Source: Thalassia testudinum | Lineage: Eukaryota > Streptophyta > Magnoliopsida > Alismatales > Hydrocharitaceae | Assembly (NCBI GenBank): GCA_037157565.1 | Contig: JAZHRO010000063.1 | Location: 91,760,001-91,824,000 of the forward strand | Direction: 5' to 3' | DNA length: 64,000 nt | Part shown: positions 45,723 to 58,671 of the stretch, piece by piece | Layout of the letters: the number at the start of each line of letters is the position of its first letter | How positions within the stretch are numbered: the stretch's first letter is position 1 | Translations under genes and position numbers: made by a program | Notes under the pieces: model-generated | What the model was told of the DNA's origin: nothing | The model's input: the letters and a program-made list of their open reading frames with translations, nothing else | Database searches by the model: none

Positions 45723-46654
45723 ATCCTTCCGAGTCAGCTAGGTCATAGGATGCACAATCTGAGAGAATCCTCTGAGAAACTGCTGATAGTAACCTGCCAG
45801 TCCCAAAAAGCTGTGTATCTCTATCACTATACATGGCCTCTCCCACCTGCGTACAGCCTCAACCTTGGTTGGGTCCACAGCCAAACCATCCCCTCAGATC
45901 ACGTGGCCCAAGAAAGTCACCTGCCTCAACCAAAACTCGCACTTGCTGTACTTGGCATACAGCCTGCGTCACCTCAAAGTGTCCAGATCATCCGTAAATG
46001 CTGTCCATGCTGCGCCTGATCCCGCGAGTAAATGAGTACATCGTCGATGAACACCACCACAAACTGGTGCAAGTATGGTCTGAAAACCCAGTTCATCAAA
46101 TCCATAAAAGTAGCGGGGGCATTGGGCAACCCAAACGGCATGACCAAGAACTTGTAGTGCCCATACCGGGTATGGAAAGCTGTCTTGGAGACGTCAGTCT
46201 CCCTGATCTTCAACTGGTGGTAGCCTGACCTCAGATCTATCTTGGAGAACACTATGGCATCTCGCAACTGGTCGAAGAGGTCGTCAATCCTCGGCAGCAA
46301 ATACTTGTTCTTGATGGTGACCCTATTCAGCTGTCGGTAGTCGACACAAAGTTGCAGGGTACTGTCCTTCACAAACAACATAGAGGCTCCCCATGGGGAT
46401 GTACTGGGCCTCACAAAGCCCTTCTCCAACAGGTCCTACAGCTATGACTTGAGTTCTCACAGCTCAAGCGATGCCATCCGGTACGGTGCAGTAGAAATGG
46501 CGCTAGTCCCCGGTACCAGTGAGATCTCAAACTTGATCTCACGCTCTGGTGGTAGTCCTGGCAACTCCTCTAGAAAAATGTCAGGGTACTCGCAAACCAC
46601 CGGAATACTCTGAAAGTCAGCCACAGGGCTAGGCTCTGCCACTACACAGGCCAA
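45723..46654 (-). pseudogene. Chromovirus copy 1 reverse transcriptase
   Basis: The upstream linker 46654-46457 (EYPDIFLEELPGLPPEREIKFEI, LVPGTSAISTAPYRM) leads to RT 46429-45974: [81 protein letters not shown], and the active site [11 protein letters not shown]. The domain is intact through the active site but cut by stops on both sides. Confidence 0.92.
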
Positions 46655-46729
46655 AAAGCCCTCACACTCCTAGCTCAAAAGCCTTGCTACCCAAAGTGCG
46701 GAGATGCATCTGAAACCTCCGTCCACCGG

Positions 46730-47080
46730 CTATCCGTAAAACTCAAAGGGAGGCAACTCCGGTATGGAGAAGACGATCTTTCTCCTAAAACAGTCCACCA
46801 GGGCGTGATAGGAGGATAGCCAGTCCATCCCTAGGATCATGCCAAAATCCTCCATCTGTATCACAATCAAGTCAGCGGGGAGGCTGTGTCCCCCTATACT
46901 GACCTCGCAGTCCATGTAGACCTCCTCAGCTACAAACAACTACCCACCTGGGCCTCTAATCACAAACGAATCTTCTAACAGTACACTGCCCTGCCCCAAA
47001 CTGATGGCGAAACCAGCAGCAACAAATGAGTGTGTGGAGCCGGAATAAAAAAGTACGTACACTAATCAGCCAAAAATGGT
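46730..47080 (-). pseudogene. Chromovirus copy 1 protease
   Basis: Aspartic protease that would cut the Gag-Pol chain. The active site should read DSGSTHSF; here the minus strand near 47040 reads YSGSTHSF, so the catalytic Asp is changed to Tyr. The rest is typical: CEVSIGGHSLPADLIVI, FGMILGMDWLSSYHALVDC. Confidence 0.82.
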
Positions 47081-47171
47081 AACCATACATGTCACCACTG
47101 AATCAGAAGCCATGGCATCTCTGTGTGTCAGGGCATTGATACGACCCCAGTCCTCGATGCAAACGAAGCAG

Positions 47172-48440
47172 CTACACTCTGGGTCGGGCGAGTAGCCGCT
47201 GGCCGGTACCCTCCTCATGACTGCTGCCCTCCCCCACGCGCCTGGGGACCACGACCATAAGCTCGGCCTCCAGTGCTCGGTGCAGGGAGCATCTGTTGTG
47301 CTTCGACCCTAGATGGGTAGTCCCTCCTGATGTGGCCCGGCTGGCCACACTGGTAGTAAAGGGGGACATGACCTCCCTCAGTAGGTCTCCGCTAGCGGCT
47401 GGGCGGGGGTCCGGTGCTGGTAGCTGGCCCCTGTCTGGGTCCCCTAAAGGCAACTAATGGCCCCGCAAAATGAGATGGCTCTCCTACAGGTGTCGTATGC
47501 CTCCTCTCTCAAATGCCCTGAGAGTACTCAGGCTGATAGGGCCTCTTCTGTCCGCTGTCGGTGTCTCGTGTGGCCGGGTTGGTCTCCTCGTAGGTCATGG
47601 CTGCCTTAACCACTCGTGAGAAGGTGGACAGCTTCAGGGCTTTGACATACCCCCGAATAGTAGGTCGGAGCCCCTCAGTAAACCTCCACAGGTGCTCCTC
47701 CTCCATAGACATGGCTGTCGAGGCAAAATGTGACAGCTCCAGGAAACGCGTGCAGTACGCAGTAACAGTCATTATCCCCTGGAGGAGAGTGTGGAACTCC
47801 CGCCTCCTCTAGTCCTGCCAGGTCTGCGGAAAGTACTGCTCGCAGAAGAGTCACGAACTGGTCCCACGTCGGCTCTCTCCTCTCCTAGCCTCTGACTACC
47901 CTCCACCACCTGTGTGCCGCACTCTCTAGCTGGTACGTGGCAAAGGCCACACGACACTCCTTGGGAGGGTGAAGTGTCAAACACCTTCTTTATCTGCTCC
48001 AGTCAGTCCTTTGCCTCAGACGGGTCCTCATCCCCCTTGAAGGAGGGGGGCTTCAGCTTCTGGAACTATCCGAAAAGCTCGTGGTGCAGCTACAGTGGGG
48101 GAACAGGCATGCCTCTAGGCAAGGAGGGCTCATGCTCGGAAGTATCAAAGTGAGGTGGGGGCGGTGGAGGACCACCCCCTCCCCCTCTTGCTCGTCCGGC
48201 ACTGCGGCAGTCACTCTGTCCCACTGAGGACTCCCACTCCACGTCCTCTGGGAAAGGTGCCCGTGGAGGATAGTGGAACTCCTCTTGCACAATGCCTCTG
48301 ATCAGCTGGGCGAGATCCTAAGCCTGAACGCCCGGGAGAAGAGGTGGGTCAACTGGTACCTTAGGCCTAGCATGTTTGCCCCTCCGACCTCGTCCACGAC
48401 CGCGACCATAGCCTGCCTCGAGAACTCCCCAACGTGGCAT
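47172..48440 (-). pseudogene. Chromovirus copy 1 gag
   Basis: The start ATG is at 48440-48438: MPRWGVLEAGYGRGRGRGRR, a Gly/Arg-rich N-terminus. A Pro-rich segment (PPPPPPHFD) lies near 48150. Capsid blocks follow (RFLELSHFAS, EEEHLWRFTEGLRPTIRGYV at 47772-47600, KAAMTYEE). A zinc knuckle near 47330 reads YYQCGQPGHIRRDYP: the first and last Cys of CX2CX4HX4C are both Tyr, which single G-to-A changes would give. Stops and frameshifts break the frame in at least four places. Confidence 0.85.
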
Positions 48441-48608
48441 CTCCTACAAGGAGATGCGAAAGATAGAATAAGAGGGTCAACGATACCGAATTTCTTTGAG
48501 AAAAGACTTAGAACGAATATCAAGGCAATACGTTGTGGTGGCTATCCTAGTTATATGCACATGAATGGTTATTCTCAAGCCAATTGGTTCATTTCTCGGG
48601 ATGACCTT

Positions 48609-48620
48609 GCTCTAATACCA
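48609..48620 (-). other. Chromovirus primer binding site
   Basis: Minus strand TGGTATTAGAGC, three to four bases after the LTR. It differs by one base from TGGTATCAGAGC, the usual site complementary to initiator methionine tRNA in this group. Confidence 0.9.
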
Positions 48621-48623
48621 TCT

Positions 48624-51299
48624 TGTTACGACCCGATTCCTGGATCCCTACAGGACCTGAGACTAGCTCGCCTTGACTAATCCCAAGACCCAGTCATCCA
48701 ACAAGAAATAACCAAAACCAGGAAAGTAAACCACATTCACATATGCAATATAACTAAGCAAAAGAAACATACAAAGCAGTAAAGGAAAATAAATCTGTTG
48801 TTTCAATGCATACCACCACAACAACAACAACAATGGAAAGTGGAAGTAAATAGTAAAATAGTACAGTAACTAACAATCCATTACTTACTATAATAGTAGA
48901 GAAAAGAAAAGGAAGTGCTGAAGAAACTACGGCTGGGCTTGACTGGGCCCAGCACCCTCCGTAGCCGGAAGCTCGGGCCGCTCAACTCGTGGTCCTGAAC
49001 AGTATTATGAAAAGACAGAGTCAGCGAACGCTAAGTAGAGTGGTATCTATATTATCTAAAAATAGTAAGAGCAACAGTTTTAATTCTCATTTCTATTTAT
49101 CTATTATATATATATATCCGTTTCACCCATTTCTCTCAAGCATCCAGATATTCTTGATCTTGCATGTTCCTTGTGCGAACGATCTTGATTGCAGCCTTTT
49201 CCGTAGATAGAAGGTACACATGGTACTCTTCTGGCCGGGAGAGTCCTCCGTGGTAGTCCTACACCCAGTCAACCACCCTGAGGTCATTGTCAAGATGTAG
49301 TGGTGACTATGGCATGTGTGATAAGCGCACAGGTAGCTATCTCGCACTGAACGCGATCAGTCATTTCTGCTAGCAGGTACGCCCAAAGTACAGCACGGAA
49401 CAGTATAAGGCCTTGCCCTCTCAAAACAGGGGTCTCGTCCCTCAGAACCAAACAGGGGTCTCGCCCCTCCACAGTCCGCGCACTCTTATCTGACTACCCT
49501 AGTTTGCCCAAAGAGCCTAACAAGTCAATGTAGGGTGGCTAGCTGAACCTCGGGCCCTGTGGGGTGGTTAGCTCTCTCCATACACTAGTAGCACGCCTCG
49601 GTATTGCGTACACGAGGGCCAACAGGAGTTGATGTAGAGTGGCCAATCCTAACCGTGGGTCTCAACCCAACGGAGGCTAGCTCCACTCTACACAAAAGGG
49701 GACAGTTGCTCTCCTTGGTACCATGTACTCAAGGGCCAGCACACTTCCCGTCTACATTCCAGGTTTCCGTCTAACCATAGGAGTTCTACTCCTAATTCCC
49801 CGTAGGGTTCATGCTCATGTTCACCTCATGTATTCCGATCCAGATTTCACCTTTCACAATTCATTTCTCATCCATATACAGGCAGCTCGTGTTTCCATAA
49901 TTTGATACATGCAACTAGTGATTTCAGAGGTAATCGTTCATTACTTACAGGTAGCTCATATTCTAACAGGCAACTCACAATTATAATACAGGCAATTCCT
50001 AGCAGTTTATCTCAATCGTGCAAGCAAGTACATCATACAGCACAAAGGTTCATTCATTTCTCTACCCTAGGGTTCATGCCACATCCTAGGGTTCCATTCA
50101 GCTATTTCAACACGCATAGTCTTATTTAAATATTATTAATAGAATTAAACCACTCTACCAGGCAACACAAGAGTAATGGGGGCTCGAACCGCAGACCTAG
50201 GCGTCTCTATGAGCCCCAAACATGCATCAGGTTGAAACCCAATACCAGGGAATACATCACAAAAAGTGAGTTTAGAACAGTGTGCAAGGGAGTCTAGTAA
50301 GTAGAGGAACTCGCAAGGAAAGTACAGGTATTTCGTTTGCGTAAAACGAACCCCGATCGGACCTTAAATGGGTCAAAAACGTGCCTACTATTCAAAATCA
50401 GACGTCTGGGATTAATCCCAGACGTCTTAAAACTCGTCAGGTCTTATCTTAAGTCCCTGCGGTATCATCAGACATCCAGACCTCCTTTGCGATCGTCTAA
50501 AGGCAGTTCTCGACGTTGGATAATGCCTCCAGTCGTTTGGATGCTCCTCCAGACATTTGGTGATGTGATCTGATGTCCAAAAGCACGTGGGAAAGCATTC
50601 CGCGCTCCTTCCCAAATCTGCACCTGCGTATGACATTGCAAGCACGATTAGCCGACATATACCCCTACGTTGCGATATGCATGGCGCAGGGAGATACGTA
50701 CCTTGCAAAAAATGAGCTTTCAGACGTCTTGCCTTAGCTCCAGGCATCCAAGTACCCCGTCAGTCATCTGGACTCCACTCCAGACATCTGATACTGGAAA
50801 ACTTCCAGAACCAGGAACTCCTCGCAGCTCTCTTCGCTTGCTCCGCCTCACGCTGCAACAACTCCAGCCGCTGTAGAGGGTCGGGAGGTCGCCTCCCGAG
50901 CCCTCTCCTCCTACACACACCTGCGATGGCCGTGTGAGCTCCGTTGAGCTTCTACAAAAGCTCCTCCAACCTCAGCCTCCTCCTCCTCTCGCGCTCTCCT
51001 CCTTCCTCCCTCTCTCTCCCTCGTTCGCCCCCTCTCATCACTCCCGCACAACACTGAAGCTGGTGGTGGTTAGTGTGTGGAGTGGAGAGGAGATAGGAGG
51101 GGGGATTATTATAGAAGGCATGGGGTTTAGGGTTTGGGGAAGAAAGAAAAGGGTTCTGCGCATCGCTCGCGCATAGACCGCAGTGTGCAGTACAAAAATT
51201 TCATTTTCAGACGTTCGGGAACGGGTGCAGATGTCTGGACAAATGTCTAACTGAGACTCCAAATGTCTTAAAAGGGTAAAAATGTAACGAGTCATTACA
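48624..51299 (-). repeat. Chromovirus LTR 2 (middle, shared)
   Basis: 2676 bp, same organisation as LTR 1. It serves as the 5' LTR of copy 1 and the 3' LTR of the truncated copy. It has two rather than three GGGTCTCG units (49430-49475) and an altered TATA region (near 51106). ORFs on either strand are shadows. Confidence 0.9.
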
Positions 51300-53358
51300 A
51301 CATAACAAACTTAAAGGAAGTTTCATCCCTGAAACTTGAGCTAGCTAGGGTGCGGAAAAAGGAACATAAAATGCATAACAAACTTAAAAAGGATCGAAGT
51401 AGGCCCGAAAAGACGTACCCTCAAAAAGCTCCGAGTACCGTTTTTGCATCGCCGCCACAGGCTCCCAGGTCGCCTCCTCGTACCGCTAGCTTCTCCATAG
51501 GACCTTCACCAGTGGTACCTGCTTCCGTCTCAGACTCCAGATGGCTCTGTCTAGTATTTGCACTGGTCTCTTGGGGTAGGTCAGGTCGTCACCCACCTCG
51601 ACGCTCTCGTGGATCAGAATGTGACTAGGATCATCAACGTTCTTCCTGAGGTTGGACACGTGGAACACGTCATGCACTCTAGAAAGCTCAGGAGGAAGAG
51701 TAAGCCGGTAAGCAACTGGTCTCACCCTCTCCAGGACCTTAAAGGGCCCTATAAACCTCGGCACAAGCTTCCCTTTCACCCCAAAATGCTGTAGGCCCTT
51801 AATGGGTGAAACACAAAGAAAGACATGATCCCCAACCTCAAACTACACCTCTCTGCGTTTCCGGTCAGCGTAACTCTTCTGCCTGCTCCTGATAGTGCGG
51901 AGTCGTCTGTGAATCTACTCTATCACCTCCTGACTCTGTCGAATCAACTTGGGGCCAACCTCCCATTTAGTCCCCACCTCGACCCAACTCAAGGGTGTGG
52001 TACACCTTCGTCCGTACAGAGCCTCGTAAGGTGCCATGCCGATGCTACAGTGGTAACTATTATTATATGCAAACTCTACCAGGGGTAAATGCTCCTCCCA
52101 GGACCCTCTCCAGTCTAGTACATAGGCGCGTAATAGGTCCTCAAGTATCTGTATGGTGTGCTCTGATGTCCGTCCGTCTGCGGGTGGTAAGCAATACTGA
52201 ACCTCAAACGTGTCCTCAAAGCCTGTTGAAACTTAGCCTAGAACTAGGAAGTAAAATGGGTATCCCTGTTCAATACAATCTCATGCGGAACTCCATGCAG
52301 GCGTACCACATCACGAATGTACCTCTTTGCCAACTGTGCTGGTCCCAAGGTGACTCGAATCGGCAGGAAACACACCGTCTTCATTAACCTGTCTACTATC
52401 ACCTAGACTACGTCGTGTCCTCGCTGGGTAACCGGTAGACCCACCACCAAGTCCTTGGTGATTCTCTCCCACTTCCACTCTGGCACAAAAAGTGGCTGCA
52501 ACGGCCCTGCAGGCCTCTGATGCTCGGCCTTCACCTGCTGGTACACCAAACACTGTGCACAAACTCACCAACATCTCGCTTCATCCCTCTCCACCAAAAG
52601 TCGCGTCTCAGATCATGATACATCTTTGTGTTCCCAGGATGTATGGTGAACTTAGACTCGTGTGCCTCAACCAGTAGCTCTCTCAATAACTCCTCTTCCT
52701 TAGGAATGCATAAGTGTCCCCTCATGCATAGTATCTCGTCTGTAAAGGAAAAGTCTCCTGGGTCTCCTGTCAACACCCTGTCCCGCAGCATCTGTAAGTA
52801 CGGATCTGTCATCTATCTTGTGATGATGCTGTCTATCAGCTCTGGTCGTGTCTGCCGCGTCACTGTCACTGTCCCACAATACCCCTGTGACTCCCGAGGT
52901 CACCAATTGCCCAACTCTTCCATAAGTCTCCAACTCTGTGCCTGTAAACTAGCTAAGTGGGCAGGCACCTTCCAGCTCAAGGCATCAGCCACCACATTGG
53001 CCTTTCCTGGATGGTAGGAGATGCTGCAGTCATAGTTCTTCAGGAGCTCTAACCAATGTCCCTGTCTCATGTTGAGCTCCTTCTGGTCAAACAAGTACCT
53101 GAGGCTCTTATGATTCGTGAAAATCTCGAAAGTCTCACAGTAAAGGTAGTACCTCCATGTCTTCAGCGCAAAGACAACAACTGCCAGCTCTAAGCCATGG
53201 GTAGGGTAGCTATGCTCATGAGGCTTCAGTTGCCGCGAAGCGTAAGCGACAACATGACCCCGCTGCATGAGCACACCCCCTAACCCCTGCAACGAAGAGT
53301 CTGTGTAAATCGAAAAACCACCACTGTTGTCCGGGATGGTAAGCACAGGAGCTAAGTC
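51300..53358 (-). pseudogene. Chromovirus copy 2 remnant: RNase H, integrase, chromodomain
   Basis: RNase H 53346-52900 is better kept than in copy 1 ([39 protein letters not shown]), but the TDHKSL Asp is Asn. HHCC region 52812-52531 has HPGNTKMYHDLRRDFWWRGMK. The integrase core (about 52500-51800) is broken by stops. Chromodomain 51779-51390: [57 protein letters not shown]. Homology to copy 1 ends near 53358. Confidence 0.88.
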
Positions 53359-54186
53359 AATCCAAGCTCATGATTTTGAGGACCCAAAGATCCAAATCCC
53401 TTCCCCTAAGGCCCTGATTAGGCTTAGAAAAAAGAAGATCGAGCCTAAAAATGAGACCCAGTTGGATGTGTTTAAACAAGTATAGATTAATATCCCACTT
53501 TTGGAAGCTATTAAACACATCCCAGCTTGTACCAAATTTTTAAAGGAATTAACCACAACTAAGAACAAGCTAAAATCAAGTAACCATGAGGAGGTAATCC
53601 TTTCTTAACAAGCTAGCGCTATTTTCTTAAAGGATTTACCTATCAAGAAGAGGGACCTTGGAACTCCCTTGATTTCTTCTAAAATTAATGATCTAGAATT
53701 TGATGGAGCTTTAATTGATTTGGGAGCTTCCATCAACCTGATGCCCACTAAAATCTTTGAGATGGTTGGATTTGAGGACCTGGAACCTACCGAAATACAA
53801 ATCCAATTGGCCGACCAATCTGTGAGATGTCCACGTGGGATTTTAAGGGATATAATTGTTCGAATTAATAATGTCTACTATCCCATGGATTTCATTTTCT
53901 TGGATATTGACATTCCTAAGGATTGTGGTGGGCCTTGATTATCCTCGGAAGACCACTTTTAGCAACTGCAGAGGCCCTGATTGATTGTAAACATGGGAAT
54001 ATACAAATAATCTTTGGGGATGAAAGGATGAAATTAAAACTTCTTAAGGCTATTGAGAACTCTAATGAAAGTTGTGGTCTTATTGAAGAACTTAAGCAGG
54101 TTGAGGGTTTGAATCAAAATGTCTCCGAGAAAGACTCAGAATCTGAGGAATATACAATTGAATTTGATATGAGACATTTTTCTTAA
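53359..54186 (+). pseudogene. Element Y protease region
   Basis: Sequence resumes with KALIRLRKKK, LEAIKHIPACTKFLKEL, AIFLKDLPIKKRDLGTP, the usual stretch before Athila protease. The protease carries DLGASINLMP (about 53725-53755), the Athila form of the active-site motif, then FEDLEPTEIQIQLADQSVRCPRGIL and FIFLDIDI. A frameshift at about 53930 continues with ALIILGRPLLATAEALIDC. The usual RT that should follow is absent. Confidence 0.88.
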
Positions 54187-54687
54187 GGATCAAATTTCTG
54201 ATATTCCTGAAATCGAAAGCTTTGTATTCGATTTTGAGATAGAATATGAGGAATGAAATAACTCTAAATATGAGACATTTCTTTTTGATGAGGAGATTTT
54301 GACAAATCTGATAAGGAAGGATTTACATTCAACTTTGAGGAAAATTTCTTACCTGAAGGATGTGAAGCTCAGAGATTTCAATTTGAACTTGATAAACCTT
54401 CGATGATTAGCTTCACCTTTACATTAGATTTGGATGATCCTGAATTTGAATCATTTTCTATGGAGTTTGATTGCATATCCGATGTAACCAAGTCTGATTT
54501 TAGCATTGGAGACTTTAAAAACTTGATTTTCAAGAAAGAAAGAAAAGAGGTGGTGGAACTAAGAGAAAATTATTTGGGAAATGATACCAAAGATCTCAAG
54601 GTGCCTCTACACTTAAATCCTCCTACCTTCTATAAGGACCCTTATGACTTAAGAAACTTTGATTTCTATAAACCCAAGATAGCCTAA
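54187..54687 (+). pseudogene. Element Y acidic tail ORF
   Basis: Broken, Asp/Glu/Phe-rich coding sequence (LDLDDPEFESFSMEFD) with stops before 54403 and an open end 54403-54687 finishing VPLHLNPPTFYKDPYDLRNF. Composition and C-terminus recall X's acidic ORF. It lies where RT would be in an autonomous relative. Confidence 0.5.
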
Positions 54688-56901
54688 AATCTACACCCTC
54701 ACTTCAAATCTCATTTCGATTGGGCTCAAAACTTTACAAATCATGCATCTTTTACACTTGGGCTACCTACCTTCAGTCCCAATGCACCTCATGTCCTTAG
54801 CACTAAATGCCACTGGATACAGCTTCTTCTGATTTATCTATCTTGTACCCGACCTTCTGGCATGGGGCTGCATCACCAACTAGTCTACATTTGCGAACAT
54901 CTGATTATGAGCTTCCTTGATCTATTTGTTATTCTACTCATGACCCTCTCCTCTTTATTAATTGATTCATCCTTTTAAGGGTTTAGGTCTAGCTATAGAC
55001 GTAAAATTCAGCGATTATTGAGAGGCAACCCAATGTTTGTAGATAATCTTGTTATTTGCTTTGAAATTTTCATTCAAGTCTGGAGATGATTGAGTCTTGA
55101 CTTCTTTAGAACTCTTGAGTTTCAGGTAATATCTATTTTCTTTTGCTTATGTTTAATGCATGCATTGAAGACATTGCATAAAATAAGAATGGAGGTAGAT
55201 AATATTTTTTAGAGTCAATCTTATTTATCTCTAAAATTATAAGTTTTTAGTGATTTTTCTTGAATTAGTTGTGTCATCAAAAAGTAGTGTGTTTTTGAAA
55301 AAAAAAATCATTTATATATAGCATTTATACATATTGCATTCATACATTTATTAAAAAATATTTTTATCAAAGATGTTTTATTGAAGAACTTTTTCTTGAA
55401 TTATCTCTTAGTTTAGAATCCAGTACATTTATTTCACTTGCATATAGATTTTGTAATCGATCCTTTATAAAAACCAATATACATTTTTAATTTGTCGAGG
55501 AGAAGCATTACTTCTTTTCCTGAACCCTTGGACAGTTAGTTAAGGAGTTAGGCAAACAATCTTTCATTAGATCCACTAAACATTTATGAGGTGAGAGTAG
55601 AGTGTCTACTAGTTCTCTAAGTCTAGTGCAAGGACTCTTAAGTTCTAGATAATTGCATGATAATATCTCAGAGTTAGGCATAGTTTTCGCTCTCACTTCT
55701 TACATACAAACATTGTGTATAAATTCCTGAGAGCCACCAAATAAGGTAGATACGCAAGGATCGAGTTCTAATAAAATTATGACTAAGGTGGATGGTTACG
55801 ACCGTCTTTTATGGAATTCTCGACTGAAGGAGGGTATTAGTGTCAAAGGTCAGAAGTACACTTGTCATATCCGTCTCTTCCCGATGTCAAGGGTAGGCGC
55901 TTCCACCAAATAAGCCACACAATATCCTCTTGAACATCATCATTCTCCAATAATGTCTCATAAATAAAGTTTGTGTTGTGTGTGTTGTGTTGATAGTTAT
56001 GAAAAAAAATAGAGAGAAGAACAAAAATAAAAAAAACTCAATAAAGAGAGAAAAAGAAGAAAAAGATATATATAGAAAAAAAAGAAAAAAAAAGTATTCA
56101 AGTTCATAGTTTATATGTTGATTTCATTATGTGTTGATTTCATTGAAGCAAAAATACTCATTGTGATCCACCAAATATGACCCTTACCTACTTTTTCAGT
56201 ATTTCTGATCATCCGAATACTGGCTGACAGATTTTGGCTTAGTTATAGGGTTATCAGAATTAAAATTGAAGTGCTAATGCCATGTAAGGCCACTAAATAT
56301 TAAGTGCATTTACAAAATCTGGTGAGATTGTGAGCTCTCCAAAGAGGAAAAGAAAAAGAGAGAGAAAGAGAAGAAATGAAAAAAGAGAGAGAAAGCGCAA
56401 AGGAATACTAAGAGAGCACAGTTTTGAGCCTCTCTAGGTTGACTTGTTTTAATAGTCTAGAGATCTAGAGTCCATAGTATTAGGCTACATGTAGCACTAG
56501 ATGAGTGTGAGCCACCAAATATGAAATCATTTGACACAAATATCTTCTACCTAAGCCAAAAAGTCGAGGTCAAATCACAGATTACTTGCTATGTTATCCC
56601 CAAGAGAAGAAATTTGCCTATCCTGATAAAATTTTTACTGAAGGTCAAGTACGAACTTTAAATGTAGATTAACTTTTCACTTGAATCAGTTGCTTAGGCT
56701 ACTATCACATCATTTTCACATTTGTCTAGATCTCTAAATTTTTGGAAGAAGACAAGAAGAAATCTTTTTTCAAACTCTTGATAAAAAGAAAGAAGCAGTC
56801 CTTTGGGAGGCCGAGTTGTAAATAGCGTGAATCCTACATTATGCAGTCATTTTTCATTCTTACATTTCCTCAAGGACTAGCAAAAGATAAGCATGAGGAT
56901 G
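54688..56901 (+). other. Element Y 3' non-coding region
   Basis: No gene supported. A degenerate GAGAGGCAACCC block lies at 55009-55032 and a degenerate GAAGACATTGCA purine motif at 55155-55200. Purine-rich AGAGAAAAA stretches follow at 56010-56095 and 56340-56400, and the pre-LTR tract is at 56876-56901. Confidence 0.65.
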
Positions 56902-58666
56902 TGATATTTCCATGATTATTTATATAATTAATGGCTAATTAATGTTAGTCTAATGGTAATTTGGGTTAGATTGCATTTAGTTAGGTTAAATTAGGCATTT
57001 TAGGTCATTTTATAAATAATGCGTACAATAGTGATTTTATGCAATTTTTCCCGTAATTGTATCTTGTACCTTGGTGTGTTTATTTTTATATGTGTAGACA
57101 TAAAATTTTATGTTGATCAGAGCATAGCTGATTAGATTTTCTGATTTGAGCTCACTTGAAAAAGGACGAACATAATTGGTTGACTTATTTGAAAACTCCA
57201 TTGAACCTAACCACGAGCTTATTTAGGAGGCTAATAGACCATAGCTTAGTACCTAATTCCTTAGCCATAACCAACTCATTTTTGGCTGTCCAATACACTT
57301 TAATTTTCCACCATTATGATTGGTCAATTATTTCATTTTATTTCTATACCAAAAATGACTACCTAACACATACCCATATTAAATCCCATCAACATTCCAC
57401 CGAATATCCCGTGCACCAAAAAAAATCCTAACATCCACCCACCTACGTCCACCAACACATGCAACAAATCCAATCTCACGCAAAAATCTCCACCAAAAGC
57501 CACGTAACTGCACTCCTACGTGACCTATTCCCACTCTTAAACCCACGTCCTTCCCATGCAAGTACCTAACCGAAAATCCCGTCCACTAACTTTCTATCCC
57601 CTCATCCACCGAACAGACAACCCATCCTACGCACATTACGTAAACTACCCTAGGTAATATTTATCCCTCTCCATGAACAAACCAACGTACCCACCCAATC
57701 GCATCATTTCATCCTATTATATTTCCTAATAATAAGCCCAGCAAAATTCCAAAATCCCCACCCACCATCCATGTATTTCCACCTTTTATTTAATCCATTC
57801 ATCCACAACCAAATCCTATCTGATTTCCTCTCCCTTTCCCAACCAATTATCCCCTCAATTATTCTTTTCCAATCCTATTATTAATCTAAGTCATCCATCA
57901 CCCTTTTTATTTAATCTAGACCATTGATTTATTCCCAACAAAAACCTAACATATCCTATCACCTAGCCTTTAATCTTAATCCATGATCCTTAACCCATTA
58001 AATCCTAGCCCTACAACTTAGTGATCCTAGGTAACCTAAACCAATCAATAGGAAGCCTCCATATTTCCTATAAATACACCTAGCTAACCCCTTTAGAACG
58101 ATATATCCTACTTAGAATTCCTTTCGACTGCCAAATAGGCCACCAACTAGAACTACTTCTTCTTCTTTTGGAGTTCATGGATGCACCTTCGCATTCGCTA
58201 TTACGCTACCGCTCCGGACTTCGCCTTCGAAGCTTATAGTTCCTAGTCTTTATTTTCTAGTTCTAGTTGTCATTAGATTTGATTTCAAGCATTCTTCTAG
58301 TTGTAACCATCTTATTCTGGCATTTGATTTACAATAAAAGTTCTAATGATTTTTCTTCAACTCGTCTTGGAATTATTTGTCTAATTTTTATTCTAGTACT
58401 CTAATTCTAATAATTTCATATTCGTAGTTCTAGTTAATTTTATTTGTATTCTAGTAGTAGTAATCTCATATCCAAATTTGTTTTCCTATTCTTAGTATTT
58501 AGGAAAGCAAATTATTCCAGTAGCCTCCTTATGAACGACTCGGACTCCATTTTAAAAATATTAACTTTGTATCTTTCGAGTTCAATTGAAATAAATTTAA
58601 GAGTTTATAATGCAATTATACTACGATGAAAGCGTATTTTATGCAATCACATCCATGTTCAAAACA
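56902..58666 (+). repeat. Element Y 3' LTR
   Basis: TGATATTTCCATGATT...TTCAAAACA, partner of 36384-38216. TATA box TATAAATA at 58069-58076. Same G-poor segment (57390-58020). Confidence 0.9.
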
Positions 58667-58671
58667 GATAC

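Larger units (their letters stand above)
40890..53358 (-). mobile_element. Tandem Tekay-like chromovirus array
   Basis: Minus strand. From left to right on the plus strand: LTR (40890-43602), complete internal region (43603-48623), LTR (48624-51299), partial internal region (51300-~53358). The second internal piece matches 43603-~45665 (RNase H to chromodomain) and then stops abruptly in Athila sequence, with no third LTR. On the minus strand this is a truncated first copy sharing its 3' LTR with a full second copy. No target duplication can be found because the right end is deleted, and part of Y's gag/protease link is missing too. Confidence 0.9.
36384..58666 (+). mobile_element. Element Y: Athila-related LTR element, gag and protease only
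   Basis: Flanked by GATAC (36379-36383 and 58667-58671). LTRs are 36384-38216 (1833 bp) and 56902-58666 (1765 bp), both TGATATTTCC...CA. Primer site at 38222, leader, broken gag (39647-40889), an inserted chromovirus array (40890-~53358), then protease and an acidic tail (to 54687), 3' non-coding, and the 26-nt pre-LTR tract. RT, RNase H and integrase are absent on either side of the insert, so Y was probably non-autonomous before it was interrupted. Confidence 0.92.
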
